NCBI GenBank assembly: GCA_964543525.1
Contig: CAZIYW010000048.1
Span: 1-37,603 of the forward strand
Length of the DNA stretch: 37,603 bases
Source of the DNA: CBDVBE01 sp964543525
GTDB taxonomy: Bacteria; Fibrobacterota; Chitinivibrionia; Chitinivibrionales; JANQEN01
Reading direction: 5' to 3'
In this document: in pieces, positions 1 to 9,374 of the stretch
Position numbering within the stretch: position 1 is the first letter of the stretch
Layout: the number at the start of each line of letters is the position of its first letter
The notes under the pieces: model-generated
The model's input: only the letters and a program-made list of their open reading frames with translations
The model's database searches: none
What the model was told of the DNA's origin: nothing
Position numbers and translations under genes: made by a program

Positions 1-2
1 TA

Positions 3-800
3 TACTGCACGGTACATGCTCACCCAGCCGAAATACCGGATTGTAAAACAGTTTCCGCAGACCTTACCGGCATGACGGACTGTAAACGGCTCTTCAGTGA
101 CATAAAGCCTGATGCGGTTATTCACACTGCTGCGGAGGCACGGCCCGATATCTGTGAGCGCTATCCTGCAGAAACGGATCGGATCAATATCGATGCAACG
201 GTACATCTCGCCGAGTTATGTGCTGAAACGGCAATACCCTTTGTTTTTACCTCTACCGATCTTGTATTTGACGGGGAGAATCCGCCATATACCGAACAGG
301 ATCCCATAGCACCTCTTATGCGCTATGGTGAGCAGAAAGCTGAAGCCGAAGAGCGCATTCGCCGTATCTATCCGTCTGCCGCTATCTGCCGGGCGCCGCT
401 CATGTATGGCGATCCATCACCGGCATCAAAAGGTTCATTACTACCGATCCTTACTGCATTACGTGAAAGAAAACCGCTCAGATTATTTATCGATCAGTTC
501 CGGACACCCTTATGTACCACCAGCGCTGCAAAGGGCTTACTGCATGCAATACACAACTTCAACGGCACCATTCATCTCGGGGGAAAGGATGTTGTCTCAC
601 GATACGGATTTGCAGTGAAAGTTGCTGATTACTGCGGACTTGATACGACCATTTTGCAGCCGGTACGACAGAAGGAAACGGCCCTGCCCGTTCCGCGTCC
701 AATCGATGTCTCGTTCGACAGTTCGCTGGCTTTTTCACAAGGGTTCGCACCGCTGACTATTGAGGAAGAATTCAAGCGTCTTGTCTGTTTGAACCGTTAA
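3..800 (+). CDS. RmlD-like NAD(P)-dependent sugar-nucleotide reductase/epimerase (5' end cut off)
   Basis: Extended short-chain dehydrogenase/reductase of the dTDP-4-dehydrorhamnose reductase (RmlD) type, which reduces or epimerises nucleotide sugars for cell-surface glycans. The frame is open back to base 3 and the upstream residues fit the family (V-S-A-D-L-T-G before the first internal Met at 72). The gene therefore starts before the window, and the N-terminal GxxGxxG nucleotide-binding loop is missing from view. Visible signatures are DAVIHTAAEARPDICE (end of the Rossmann half), FTSTDLVFDG with the active-site-type S/T, and a YGEQKAEAE stretch holding the YxxxK catalytic pair. The C-terminal half (FRTPLCTT, HLGGKDVVSRYGFA) is typical of RmlD. 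It converges on the FecR gene. The substrate cannot be named; RmlD proper is one option among related reductases. Confidence 0.82.
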   Translation, partial: YCTVHAHPAEIPDCKTVSADLTGMTDCKRLFSDIKPDAVIHTAAEARPDICERYPAETDRINIDATVHLAELCAETAIPFVFTSTDLVFDGENPPYTEQDPIAPLMRYGEQKAEAEERIRRIYPSAAICRAPLMYGDPSPASKGSLLPILTALRERKPLRLFIDQFRTPLCTTSAAKGLLHAIHNFNGTIHLGGKDVVSRYGFAVKVADYCGLDTTILQPVRQKETALPVPRPIDVSFDSSLAFSQGFAPLTIEEEFKRLVCLNR

Positions 801-873
801 AACAACTATTTCTTGTATCTATATTTAAGTGGCCAATCCTGCGAGTGTATGAATCCGGTATTTAATTCCTTTT

Positions 874-1644
874 CTATTCCTTCTCATCCTTCTTATTTTT
901 TTCAATATTCTCCAACCGCTCTTCCAAATCCTTCTCAAAGCTCCGGTCAAGCTCCTGATTTTTCTTTACGAAATCATCCTGCGCCGCCTTTTCCGCATCA
1001 AATTTCTTTTCACTGTATTTCCCCTCTTTATTTACAGAAATCATCTGTCCGGCAACGATCATGCGCCATTGATCCAGTGTGACTTCGTACGGTCCGGGAA
1101 TTTCCGTGGGCCCTTGTATCTCATGCCTTCCTTTGGGCTGCGCCGGCTTCTTTTTCCCCTTAGTGGGCCCAACAGCCACTTTACCCTCGTACACACTTAT
1201 ATCGGTGGATGAATCCTCCTTGGTATTCATATGAAATACGGTGCCGCGAATGGCTGCGGTCGCCGTCGGAGAAGAGAGCTCAAACTCTTTTTTTGACATG
1301 GTGAGCTTGCGCATGTTCGCCCAGATATTGCCGATAGGCGTGCTGGATTTGGTACCTTTTGCAGTCACTTCATCAATGGTAACCTTTGTTTTTTCATCAA
1401 GTCGTATAACAGCGCCGGTTGTATAGACCAGCTCGGCAAAACTTTCCTCACGTGAATATATTTCGTCACCCACATTTACCGGCATATTAACCCGTGCGTC
1501 ACGCCAGTTTGCCGCACCTTTTTTAAGAATACTCACCTTACCTTCAATACGCTTGACTTTAGCAACACTGCCGGCAAAACCCTGTGAAATACACAGTGCA
1601 CTCAGAATATAAAGCACCAACCTCGGGTATTTTTTCTTCTCCAT
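874..1644 (-). CDS. FecR-domain periplasmic protein
   Basis: A 256-aa secreted protein. Residues 1-25 form a signal peptide (KKK, then a hydrophobic stretch ending in SQGFAG). Residues about 30-150 form a FecR domain: VKRIEGKVSILKKG, VGDEIYSREESFAELVYTTGAVIRLDEKTKVTI and FELSSPTATAAIRGTVFHM. The C-terminal 60 residues are charged (many K/E) and probably helical or coiled. FecR domains here are the stand-alone periplasmic kind, often linked to envelope or polysaccharide functions, rather than the TonB-coupled sigma regulator, since no sigma or TonB gene is adjacent. The start is supported by AAGGAG five bases before the ATG. It lies 98 bp downstream of pilT on the same strand. Its precise role is unknown. 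Confidence 0.85.
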   Translation of the reverse strand: MEKKKYPRLVLYILSALCISQGFAGSVAKVKRIEGKVSILKKGAANWRDARVNMPVNVGDEIYSREESFAELVYTTGAVIRLDEKTKVTIDEVTAKGTKSSTPIGNIWANMRKLTMSKKEFELSSPTATAAIRGTVFHMNTKEDSSTDISVYEGKVAVGPTKGKKKPAQPKGRHEIQGPTEIPGPYEVTLDQWRMIVAGQMISVNKEGKYSEKKFDAEKAAQDDFVKKNQELDRSFEKDLEERLENIEKNKKDEKE

Positions 1645-1742
1645 TATAGCTCCTTCGGATGTGGTGAAAGGATTTTATACGATACTATACCTTTTTATTT
1701 CTGTAAAGGGTACTACACTTATTGCACCCATTGTTTCAATCA

Positions 1743-2855
1743 TTACAAGCCGGTACCATTATCGAGCCATGATCGGTCAGAGGAACCTGAGACACCATCC
1801 GCCACTTTCAGTTGAAAATCATCGGGATTACTCGCATACTGCAATGCCAGTTGAAAGGTGATCAACTCGTCCTTGTAAAGTTGCTGCAGCGACTGATCAA
1901 ATGTCTGTGAACCATACTGGTTATATCCGTCGGCGACAGCCTCCGGAATCAGATTCATCTTCTCCGGATCCAGTATGTATTCAGCGATTGCAGCATTATT
2001 AATGAGTACTTCCGCTGCCGGAACCCGCCCTTTCCCGTCCTTCCGCGGAATTAACCGAAGCGAAATAACTGCAACGAGTACATTTGACAGAATAAGCCGT
2101 ATCTGGTCGTGCTGATGAGGCGGAAAAAACGAGACAATCCTTGTTATGGTCTCAACGGCGTTCATGGTATGCAAAGTACTCATTACCAGATGCCCCGTAT
2201 CTGCCGCGCTTAAAGCGGTCTCCATAGTGTTGGAATCCCTGATCTCGCCAATAAGAATGACATCCGGATCCTGACGGAAACATCCCCGCAATGCCCGTGC
2301 AAAGGACTGGGTATCCGATCCGATCTCCCGCTGCGCAATGGCGCTTTTCTTGTTTTTATATAAGAATTCAATAGGATCCTCAATAGTTATTATATTTACA
2401 GCCTTGTTTTCATTGATATGATCGATCATTGATGCCAACAGTGTCGATTTACCACTGCCGGTGGTCCCGGTAACAAGAATCAGTCCACGGTTTTTTGTGG
2501 CAATATCAAGAATCACTTCGGGAAGATTTAAACTGCTAAACGCAGGTACCTCAAATTTGATCGAGCGAATTGCAAGTGCCGGAGTACCGCGCTGATTAAA
2601 CACATTTACCCTGAATCGCCCCACGCCTTTGACACCCACACCTATATCCAGCTCATTCTCCTTTTTAAACTGCTCCAGATGCCTTTTACTTATCAATTCG
2701 GATAAAAATTGATTCAACATATCATTCGTTACGGTTTCCGTCTGTGCACGGTAGAGTAATCCATTGACGCGAAATATGGGCGTACAGCCGACACGGAGAT
2801 GAAGATCCGAGGCATTCTGATCAACCATTGCTTTCAGTAACGAATGGATATCCAT
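1743..2855 (-). CDS. pilT: Type IV pilus retraction ATPase, PilT/PilU family
   Basis: A 370-aa hexameric secretion ATPase that would depolymerise type IV pili at the inner membrane and drive twitching. The N-terminal PAS-like domain is present (ASDLHLRVGCTPIFRVNG). The core has Walker A GTTGSGKST near residue 137, an Asp box (IITIEDPIEF), Walker B (DVILIGEIRD) and the His box (GHLVMSTLHTMNAVETITRIVSFFPP). Length and motif order match PilT/PilU. The usual PilT C-terminal AIRNLIRE element is not obvious, which leaves PilU-like as an alternative. No other pil genes are in the window, so it is an orphan pilus gene here. The M24 peptidase gene lies 219 bp upstream on the same strand. Confidence 0.9.
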   Translation of the reverse strand: MDIHSLLKAMVDQNASDLHLRVGCTPIFRVNGLLYRAQTETVTNDMLNQFLSELISKRHLEQFKKENELDIGVGVKGVGRFRVNVFNQRGTPALAIRSIKFEVPAFSSLNLPEVILDIATKNRGLILVTGTTGSGKSTLLASMIDHINENKAVNIITIEDPIEFLYKNKKSAIAQREIGSDTQSFARALRGCFRQDPDVILIGEIRDSNTMETALSAADTGHLVMSTLHTMNAVETITRIVSFFPPHQHDQIRLILSNVLVAVISLRLIPRKDGKGRVPAAEVLINNAAIAEYILDPEKMNLIPEAVADGYNQYGSQTFDQSLQQLYKDELITFQLALQYASNPDDFQLKVADGVSGSSDRSWLDNGTGL

Positions 2856-3074
2856 AACGAATCCTGTCCAGAGTGTTCGTAACCTGCTATTCCTCTGATT
2901 AGAATCTGTACGAAAAATCAGCCATTCCTCCCGCTTTGTGGTATTGTAGACCCGGTTCAGTTATCCCGCCCCGCGTTCCGCCCGGAGCATACGAGATTGA
3001 CCGTTGTATCAATTTTTCGGACAGACACTAAGTAATACTCTAATTGTATAATAAAATCAAACGGCAGAGAAGTA

Positions 3075-4148
3075 TTAAATTTCCAGTAGTTCACGCGGTG
3101 ATTTTGTCAATGAGCGGGCGCCGTTTTTAGTGACAACCATCATATCCTCGATGCGAACGCCACCGAAACCGTTGATATAGATACCCGGCTCAATGGTAAA
3201 AACCATATTTTCAGACAGCACGGTTCTGATATTCTTGTTTATGCTGGGCTTTTCATGAATCATCCTGCCAACACCGTGGCCGGTCGGATGGCCGAATGCG
3301 TCTCCATACCCGGCTTCCTCAATAATCGAGCGTGCTTTGCCGTCAATAAAACATGCTTCCACTCCAGGACGAATTGCCTTCTTCGCACTGCGCTGCGCTC
3401 TTGCAACGATATCATAAATATATTTTTGTCTTTTACTCGCTTCTCCCTTTACCACAGTTCTCGTCATATCGGAAAAATAATCCTTAACCGTGCAGCCGAA
3501 ATCAAACAGCAGCCAGTCACCTGCCCTCAGGCGACGGTGTGACGGTTTACCGTGCGGCAAGGCGGAACGCGCTCCGAACAGAACAATAGTATCAAAGGAG
3601 GGACGCTCAGAGCCATATTTACGGCACAACTCCTCCAGCCGGCGCGCCACCTCCTTCTCAGACATGCCGATTCTGATCTCCGGAAGAAGTGCTGCAAACG
3701 CCCGATCAGCTATTGCCGCGGCTTTCTGCATTGCCACTCTTTCATGACTTAATTTAACCGCAGGTATAAAGGATAATGCATCATGTAATTTAACTAATCG
3801 AACTCCCTTCAGCTGTTTCCTTATAGCATCATATGCATCAAGAGTAAGTAAATCCGACTGTACACCGACCCGGCTCTGCGGTTTTATATATGGGCGAAGA
3901 AAAGTAAAACCCTTCTGCTTTATCTCTACAAAATGCCAGTTCTGGTTCCTCCGGCAGAATTGAGTCGCTATATCCCGGTAGCGAAAATCAGTAAAAAGTA
4001 TATTTTTGCGGGCAGAGATAAGAAGATATACGTTTGAAGAATCAAATCCACTGATATAGCGGGCATGAACTGCATCCGAAACAAGTATATGGGACAGACG
4101 GTATCTCCGCAGATATTTTCTTACCTCCAGGATTCTTGATTCTGACAT
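3075..4148 (-). CDS. M24-family Xaa-Pro aminopeptidase/dipeptidase
   Basis: A 357-aa cytosolic metallopeptidase of the creatinase/prolidase fold, removing residues N-terminal to proline. Residues 1-130 form the creatinase N-domain (YISGFDSSNVYLLISARKN). Residues 140-357 form the pita-bread catalytic domain. The five metal ligands are visible: the two Asp in LLFDFGCTVKDYFSDMTR, His in GHPTGHGVGRMIHE, Glu in FTIEPGIYI and Glu in GVRIEDM. Length agrees with PepQ/YpdF-type enzymes (about 350-360 aa). No strong Shine-Dalgarno precedes the ATG. It lies 66 bp downstream of the large TPR gene on the same strand. The exact specificity (PepP versus PepQ) is not decided by the sequence. Confidence 0.9.
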   Translation of the reverse strand: MSESRILEVRKYLRRYRLSHILVSDAVHARYISGFDSSNVYLLISARKNILFTDFRYRDIATQFCRRNQNWHFVEIKQKGFTFLRPYIKPQSRVGVQSDLLTLDAYDAIRKQLKGVRLVKLHDALSFIPAVKLSHERVAMQKAAAIADRAFAALLPEIRIGMSEKEVARRLEELCRKYGSERPSFDTIVLFGARSALPHGKPSHRRLRAGDWLLFDFGCTVKDYFSDMTRTVVKGEASKRQKYIYDIVARAQRSAKKAIRPGVEACFIDGKARSIIEEAGYGDAFGHPTGHGVGRMIHEKPSINKNIRTVLSENMVFTIEPGIYINGFGGVRIEDMMVVTKNGARSLTKSPRELLEI

Positions 4149-4214
4149 GGAATATTCTCAGTGAAGAATTATAGAACTAATTCCTGTAAAATAACGATAC
4201 ATTTTTACTAAAGC

Positions 4215-7200
4215 TTACTTCTTTTTCCTGATACGTTCTTTAACCTTTTTCTTGATACGGACACCTTTTAACGGACGGGAATCTCCTTTGTTTTTCTTTC
4301 TGGCGGTTTTCCTTTTGCGCCCCGCCTTCTTTCTCTGAGTCTTTTTAGTGGGCGCAGGCTCTTCGATCTCTGACTCGCTCTCCTTGATCACCTGCTCAAT
4401 CTCTGCAATTCTTCGCTCGATTCGGTCATTATCGGGATCACGCTCGAGCAGACGCTTATAAATCTGGATTGCAAGATATGGCTGATCCTGTTGAAAATAG
4501 ATATCTGCAAGGGTCGGGGTTAATACATGATCGGGTATTGCATCCGCCTTTTCAGCACCTCTTTCCCTCTTCGTCAGAAGCTCTTTCTCTGAGACTCTTT
4601 TATCACCAAATCGTCCCTTTCCCGCGTGTGCAGCTTCCCGGGAATCCGGATATTCCTTCGATACCTCTTCCCCCCTGAAGGTGCTGCTTTCCTTGTCAGC
4701 CAACGGTGCCGGTGCATCTTCACCGGTTATTGTATAAAACTCCTCCTCATCCACACTGTCAAGCACCGATTCTTCGGTAAACTCATCAGTGATGCCGTCG
4801 TCGGAAGCCACCGTCTCGAATTCTTCGGAAGATTCAGCCGAAGCTGCCTCTTCCGACACGATTTCCGTTGCATGGGTACCTTTATCCGGTTGCATCCTCT
4901 CCTCGGTAGCTGCAGTTGCACCTGACTCCGTATAAAATTCACTGACCGGTTCGCTCTCCCCAGCCCCTTCATCCGGTATGTCGGCAAGTGATTCCTCCTC
5001 GGCAATCACCTCATCGGTAACCGCGGCCAGCATGTCATCCGATGGAATTGTATAGGTCGCGGTTTCTTCGAGGCTGTCATCAGGCTCATCATCCACTAGA
5101 AATTCGCTTTCATCAAAGGGGGTGGAATCTGCGGACTTAATATGCAATTCACCGGTTAATATACTCTCTTCCCTACCTTCATCAGACAATGATTCCAGAT
5201 TTACCTCATCAAGCAGGTTTTCCTCTGCAACCGGCAACTCTACCTCAGGCAGACTCTCTTCCACCTCTTTCTCACCGGCAGGTGGCTTAACTTCATTATC
5301 AAGAACGGCTTCAGTGCTCTCCAATGAAGCTGCATCACCCGATTCCGTATAAAATTCACCGACCGGCTCACTCTCAATCGATTCACTTTCCGGTATCGAG
5401 GCCAGAGTATCATCCATCAGGACATCATCCGTAAGCACACTCTCCGCCGGCTCCTCATCGAGGGAAATATCTTCGGGTGACTCATCACTAACAGTGGGTT
5501 CCTCCTCAGGCAAGGCTACTGCTTCAACACCTTCAAGAGACGCCGCATCACCCGATTCCGTATAAAATTCACCGACCGGCTCACTCTCGATCGATTCATC
5601 TTCCGGTATCGAGGCCAGAGTATCATCCATCAGGACATCATCCGTAAGCACACTCTCCGCCGGCTCCTCATCGAGGGAAATATCTTCGGGTGACTCATCA
5701 CTAACAGTGGGTTCCTCCTCAGGCAAGGCTACTGCTTCAACACCTTCAAGAGACGCCGCATCACCCGATTCCGTATAAAATTCACCAACGCTCTCCGTTT
5801 CCTCAACCTCCTCATCCGGTATTGTAGCAAGCGCACCATCCTGCAGGGTATCATCACCGGTAAACATTTCATCAATACGAGAGACAACCTCCTCACCGGA
5901 GAGCGGCTCACCGGTCTCTACCGTATCCAACTCAAATGAATCGGTCTGCTCCTCTTCCCACTCCATCAACTGTTCCCGGGTATATATTTCCGTCTCGGAA
6001 GAAGATAACACTTCATCAAGCCGGTCACGGTCATAGGATGCTGTCTCGGCTGCTGTCATATCAGTTTCCTTACCGGTCTCTGCCGGCGTTGACAATTCCA
6101 CCGTATCATCGAGGCCATCAACTCCCAATGTATCAATCTCCTCCCCGGCAGGAAGATCCATTCGTATCTCCTGTGTCTCCGCACCTTCCACATGAACAGG
6201 CTCAGATGCTTCCTCCATGGGAAACATCTCATCAAGCCGGGAAATGACCTCATCACCTGACACCGAGGCTGGTGCAGCAGGGACTTCAGTTGTCGGGACA
6301 CCGGTGGTATCATCCGAAAGCGCCAATGTTTCGTCCGGTTCGATTTCTACCTCCTCAGAAACGGAAAAAGTTTCATCAAGCTCAGCAACTTCAGCATCGG
6401 CAATTTCCCTGATCATCTCTCTGTCATACACTGCTGTTGCATCAGAAGCTGTTTCCGCTGAGTGTTCCTCCTCCATAAAATCTTCAGGGATTAATTCCTC
6501 TGTGGGTGTTTGCGAAGGCGCGGCAGGAATGTCACTCAGGTCCTGCGTCTCAGCAAGGATTTCCTCCTTCTGATCCGGCAATTCGGTTGGCGTCGCAGTG
6601 ACATCCTGTTCAGGAAGTGTCAGTTCTTCGGTTAACGGCGTTGCTTCCTCTGAAAGCTCCTGAAACCCCTGTTCGACCTGTTCAAGCTCAAGGGTCTCAT
6701 CCAATGAGATCGTTTCATCTTTCTGTATTCCGACAGTACTCTCCGCCTCTTCAAGCAATCCCTCGACCGGTAATTCCTCCGGGGATGGTTCAGACTCCTC
6801 TCTGCTCTCCACAGGAGCCCTTTCTTTATCTAATATCCGGGTCGGCTCAGAAACTGATTCGACCGGCTGCACCAATTCTCCCACCTCTTCAGGAGCTGAT
6901 TCCCCGGCTTCCGGACCGGTCGGCACCACAAGCTCCTCTGCCTCGGCAAACATATTCTCCACTCGTGAAGACATTTCATCCTGCTCACCCTCAACACCCG
7001 CGTCTGAAACTTCAGGTACCCCAGCGGCTCCATCACTGGAATCGGTAATAGCCGCCAGTGCATCCTCCTCCGCTTCAGCAGATATCGCTCCGGTAACCGT
7101 TGAAGGGGTTACGACTTCACCGGCACCTTCATTACCGAACATTGCATCCATACGTGCACTGATATCATCCTTTTCCGGTATATCCGTGTCGATTGATTCA

Positions 7201-8366
7201 CCCAGCTCTTCTATACCTTCGACGGCCAATTCTTCCCCGTCAGCAGTACCTTCAGCTTCCCCTCCCTCTTCCACTAAGACAGCATCCATCTCAACTTCCA
7301 GTGTCTTTTCCTCAGCAGACTCAAGATCGATATCATCCCCAAGTTCTTCTGTGGGTGTCACTTCAGGCGCACCCTGGATTTCATCTACTCCAGCTTCCTT
7401 TTCAGCCGCTTCCTCATCCGCCAGCATCACATCATCAAGGGAAGGTACTTCCTCTTCAGAAACTTCTACCCTACTTTCAGTTTCGGCGCCCGATAAACCG
7501 GCTTCTTCCGAGGGTTGCTCTGCCGTTATATCCTCCGGTAAAGATTCCTCAAGTTCTGCAATCTCTTCCGGTATGCCTTCATCACCTGACAGGGCCTGTT
7601 CGGAGGCCTTTTCATCAGGGAGCTGAAGCTCTTCGAGCCCCGGTTCTGCAGCAGATTCCAGCTGTTCCACTGCAGCCGGTGCAGCTACCTCTTCCATTGC
7701 AGTTTCGGGTGCGGCTTCGTCTTTCATCCCCGAAGCCTCAGGGATAACCTCTTCCAATTGCGCCACAACTTCATCACCCTGTGGAAGTCCAACATCCTCC
7801 TCATCAGCGACACCAACCTCTTCCAGGGTCTCCGGTTCAGCAGGTTCAACAGATCCCTCTTCGGAAAGGTCACCGACACCGGCATCTTCTTCTACAATTG
7901 GTGCTGTCTGTACAGCACTCTCTTCAACACCCAGTATCTCATAGAGATTGGATTTATCACTCCCTTTAAACACCGTTATCAGATGCTCAAGTGACGGGTT
8001 CTCCGGGTCCATTTTAAAAAGAAGATTATATAAATCCCCGGCTTTCTCCTCCATTCCCTGCTTGGAAAAGACATCGGCAAGCATTTTAATGGCGATCTGA
8101 TTATGCCTGTCCAGCCTGCAGACCTGGGTAAATTCTTTTATGGCATCATTAAAATTTTCCTGTTCAAGGTAGCAGCGTCCCAAAATAATGCGCCCGGTCA
8201 CATAATCAGGATGCAATTCCAGCCCCCTGGAGCATATGGCAATAGCCTGCTGGACATCACCGCTCTTCCGATAGGAATCAGCAAGGCGGGAAAATACCAG
8301 AGAATTGGGCTTAATCTTTAATTTGTTTTCCAATCTCTGTACAGACATATCAGTAGGTGTAGGCAT
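4215..8366 (-). CDS. Giant acidic TPR protein with internal repeats and a basic tail
   Basis: A 1383-aa protein of unknown function. Residues 1-135 contain about three to four TPR units (NSLVFSRLADSYRKSGDVQQAI, DYVTGRIILGRCYLEQENFNDAI, HNQIAIKMLADVFSKQGMEEKA). About 1100 residues of very acidic, Glu/Asp/Ser/Pro/Val-rich, probably disordered sequence follow. Near residues 1282-1325 there is another TPR-like helix pair (TPTLADIYFQQDQPYLAIQIY). The last 44 residues are almost all Lys/Arg. The acidic part holds two near-identical 71-residue units (about 860-1001), looser copies of an EFYTESG motif, and four copies of a [S/A]RxDxMF-like helix motif (near 405, 467, 709 and 829). There is no signal peptide or membrane segment, so it is probably a cytoplasmic scaffold. 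The start is set by GGAGG six bases before the ATG. The frame is intact despite extreme composition. Confidence 0.9.
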   Translation of the reverse strand: MPTPTDMSVQRLENKLKIKPNSLVFSRLADSYRKSGDVQQAIAICSRGLELHPDYVTGRIILGRCYLEQENFNDAIKEFTQVCRLDRHNQIAIKMLADVFSKQGMEEKAGDLYNLLFKMDPENPSLEHLITVFKGSDKSNLYEILGVEESAVQTAPIVEEDAGVGDLSEEGSVEPAEPETLEEVGVADEEDVGLPQGDEVVAQLEEVIPEASGMKDEAAPETAMEEVAAPAAVEQLESAAEPGLEELQLPDEKASEQALSGDEGIPEEIAELEESLPEDITAEQPSEEAGLSGAETESRVEVSEEEVPSLDDVMLADEEAAEKEAGVDEIQGAPEVTPTEELGDDIDLESAEEKTLEVEMDAVLVEEGGEAEGTADGEELAVEGIEELGESIDTDIPEKDDISARMDAMFGNEGAGEVVTPSTVTGAISAEAEEDALAAITDSSDGAAGVPEVSDAGVEGEQDEMSSRVENMFAEAEELVVPTGPEAGESAPEEVGELVQPVESVSEPTRILDKERAPVESREESEPSPEELPVEGLLEEAESTVGIQKDETISLDETLELEQVEQGFQELSEEATPLTEELTLPEQDVTATPTELPDQKEEILAETQDLSDIPAAPSQTPTEELIPEDFMEEEHSAETASDATAVYDREMIREIADAEVAELDETFSVSEEVEIEPDETLALSDDTTGVPTTEVPAAPASVSGDEVISRLDEMFPMEEASEPVHVEGAETQEIRMDLPAGEEIDTLGVDGLDDTVELSTPAETGKETDMTAAETASYDRDRLDEVLSSSETEIYTREQLMEWEEEQTDSFELDTVETGEPLSGEEVVSRIDEMFTGDDTLQDGALATIPDEEVEETESVGEFYTESGDAASLEGVEAVALPEEEPTVSDESPEDISLDEEPAESVLTDDVLMDDTLASIPEDESIESEPVGEFYTESGDAASLEGVEAVALPEEEPTVSDESPEDISLDEEPAESVLTDDVLMDDTLASIPESESIESEPVGEFYTESGDAASLESTEAVLDNEVKPPAGEKEVEESLPEVELPVAEENLLDEVNLESLSDEGREESILTGELHIKSADSTPFDESEFLVDDEPDDSLEETATYTIPSDDMLAAVTDEVIAEEESLADIPDEGAGESEPVSEFYTESGATAATEERMQPDKGTHATEIVSEEAASAESSEEFETVASDDGITDEFTEESVLDSVDEEEFYTITGEDAPAPLADKESSTFRGEEVSKEYPDSREAAHAGKGRFGDKRVSEKELLTKRERGAEKADAIPDHVLTPTLADIYFQQDQPYLAIQIYKRLLERDPDNDRIERRIAEIEQVIKESESEIEEPAPTKKTQRKKAGRKRKTARKKNKGDSRPLKGVRIKKKVKERIRKKK
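5388..5786 (-). repeat. Two-copy 213-bp in-frame tandem repeat inside the acidic TPR gene
   Basis: Bases 5388-5573 recur with no mismatch seen at 5601-5786, giving a period of 213 bp, exactly 71 codons, so the frame is kept. The start of a third, diverged unit is visible on each side (the GATTCCGTATAAAATTCACC core occurs at 5341, 5554 and 5767). Nucleotide identity over about 186 bp, including silent positions, points to a recent duplication or ongoing homogenisation. Confidence 0.9.
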
Positions 8367-8600
8367 TCATCTCCTCCGCGTTGTCCGTATAAAAAAGTGG
8401 TAGTTTACTCAATGAATAGCAAATATTTAGATTCATTATAATTTTATAATACTTACCCGCCGGGGGCAACCGATTATATAGGATTACCCCACTCGTTTAT
8501 GCATACGTAGTGTTTTTTTCTCCATCATAATTATAATCGTAATTATACCTATAATCGAAACAAATTGGAATATAATAGAAGCTTGGAGCAGCAGTACAAT

Positions 8601-9092
8601 CTATAAAATACCGGAAATAATCCTGTCAATAATACTGCTTGTCGAGCAACCATCCTTGAAAGATACTATGTGAACCTTCCCACCATACGCTTCAACCACC
8701 GGTTTTTCAATAATGTCTTCCGTATAATCACCACCTTTTACATGAATATCCGGTTTGATTATCTCCAGAAATGCTCTCGGATCATTTTCAGGAAAGATAA
8801 ATGCACAATCAACCATTTTAAGAGCTGCGATAAGCGAAACCCGGTCAGTTTCATTTTGAACCGGTCTGCCGCTCCCCTTCAATCTTTTTACAACATCGTC
8901 GCTGTTTACACCCGCAACAAGAATATCACCAAGTGCTGCAGCATCGGCAAGGTAGAGTATATGGCCGGCATGGAGGATATCAAAACAGCCGTTGGTGGTG
9001 ACCACAGTCTTTCCTTTTTTTCTCAACGGGGCAAGGTATTCCGCTACAGCCTGTGCATTGTTATAAACCGCATCGTGCATATATTGACTCAT
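8601..9092 (-). CDS. rfaE2: D-glycero-beta-D-manno-heptose 1-phosphate adenylyltransferase (RfaE2/HldE C-domain)
   Basis: A 163-aa nucleotidyltransferase that makes ADP-heptose precursors for the LPS inner core from heptose 1-phosphate and ATP. The cytidylyltransferase-fold signature TTNGCFDILHAGHILYL contains the HxGH nucleotide-binding motif near residue 41. Further family blocks are VAGVNSDDVVKRLKG, GRPVQNETDR and HVKGGDY. It is a stand-alone domain without the N-terminal RfaE1 kinase found in E. coli HldE, as in many non-enteric Gram-negatives. GGAG lies six bases before the ATG. It is transcribed away from the flagellin gene and is 234 bp upstream of the TPR gene on the same strand. The heptose substrate is assigned by family; related enzymes use glycerol 3-phosphate. 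Confidence 0.9.
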   Translation of the reverse strand: MSQYMHDAVYNNAQAVAEYLAPLRKKGKTVVTTNGCFDILHAGHILYLADAAALGDILVAGVNSDDVVKRLKGSGRPVQNETDRVSLIAALKMVDCAFIFPENDPRAFLEIIKPDIHVKGGDYTEDIIEKPVVEAYGGKVHIVSFKDGCSTSSIIDRIISGIL

Positions 9093-9374
9093 CTATATCT
9101 CCTGTCAATACCTGTTACATCGGAACATTGTGTTAAAACATCTGAAATACGTTCCTCGTAACTGCCTTTTACCCGAGCAATTAATAAAAAGACACTGATG
9201 TGACTATTAAAATAAAATGAGGCCCCATATATGCCTAATGCAATATCATAAAATGTTAATTCACTAATATAAAGTATAAACAACAATCAAGACTCAACAT
9301 ATTTAATATACAACCCATACCATTAAAACACTGTTTGGAATGGAGAAAATTAAATAAAAAAAGGAAAAAAAGAT
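9093..9374. other. AT-rich divergent spacer between rfaE2 and the flagellin promoter
   Basis: No credible gene is seen in either strand. The segment is strongly AT-rich and must contain the minus-strand promoter of rfaE2, but I could not pick a convincing -35/-10 pair. A 65-codon minus-strand frame crosses it without a ribosome binding site or recognisable sequence. Confidence 0.5.

Noticed and set aside
2856..3074. A possible promoter (TTGATA ... TATGCT on the minus strand) for pilT.
   Set aside because: The spacer is 15 nt and the hexamers are weak; not reported as a feature.
5936..7747. Several plus-strand open frames of 100-184 codons opposite the TPR gene.
   Set aside because: They are low-complexity shadows of the Glu/Pro/Ser-rich gene on the other strand and lack ribosome binding sites.
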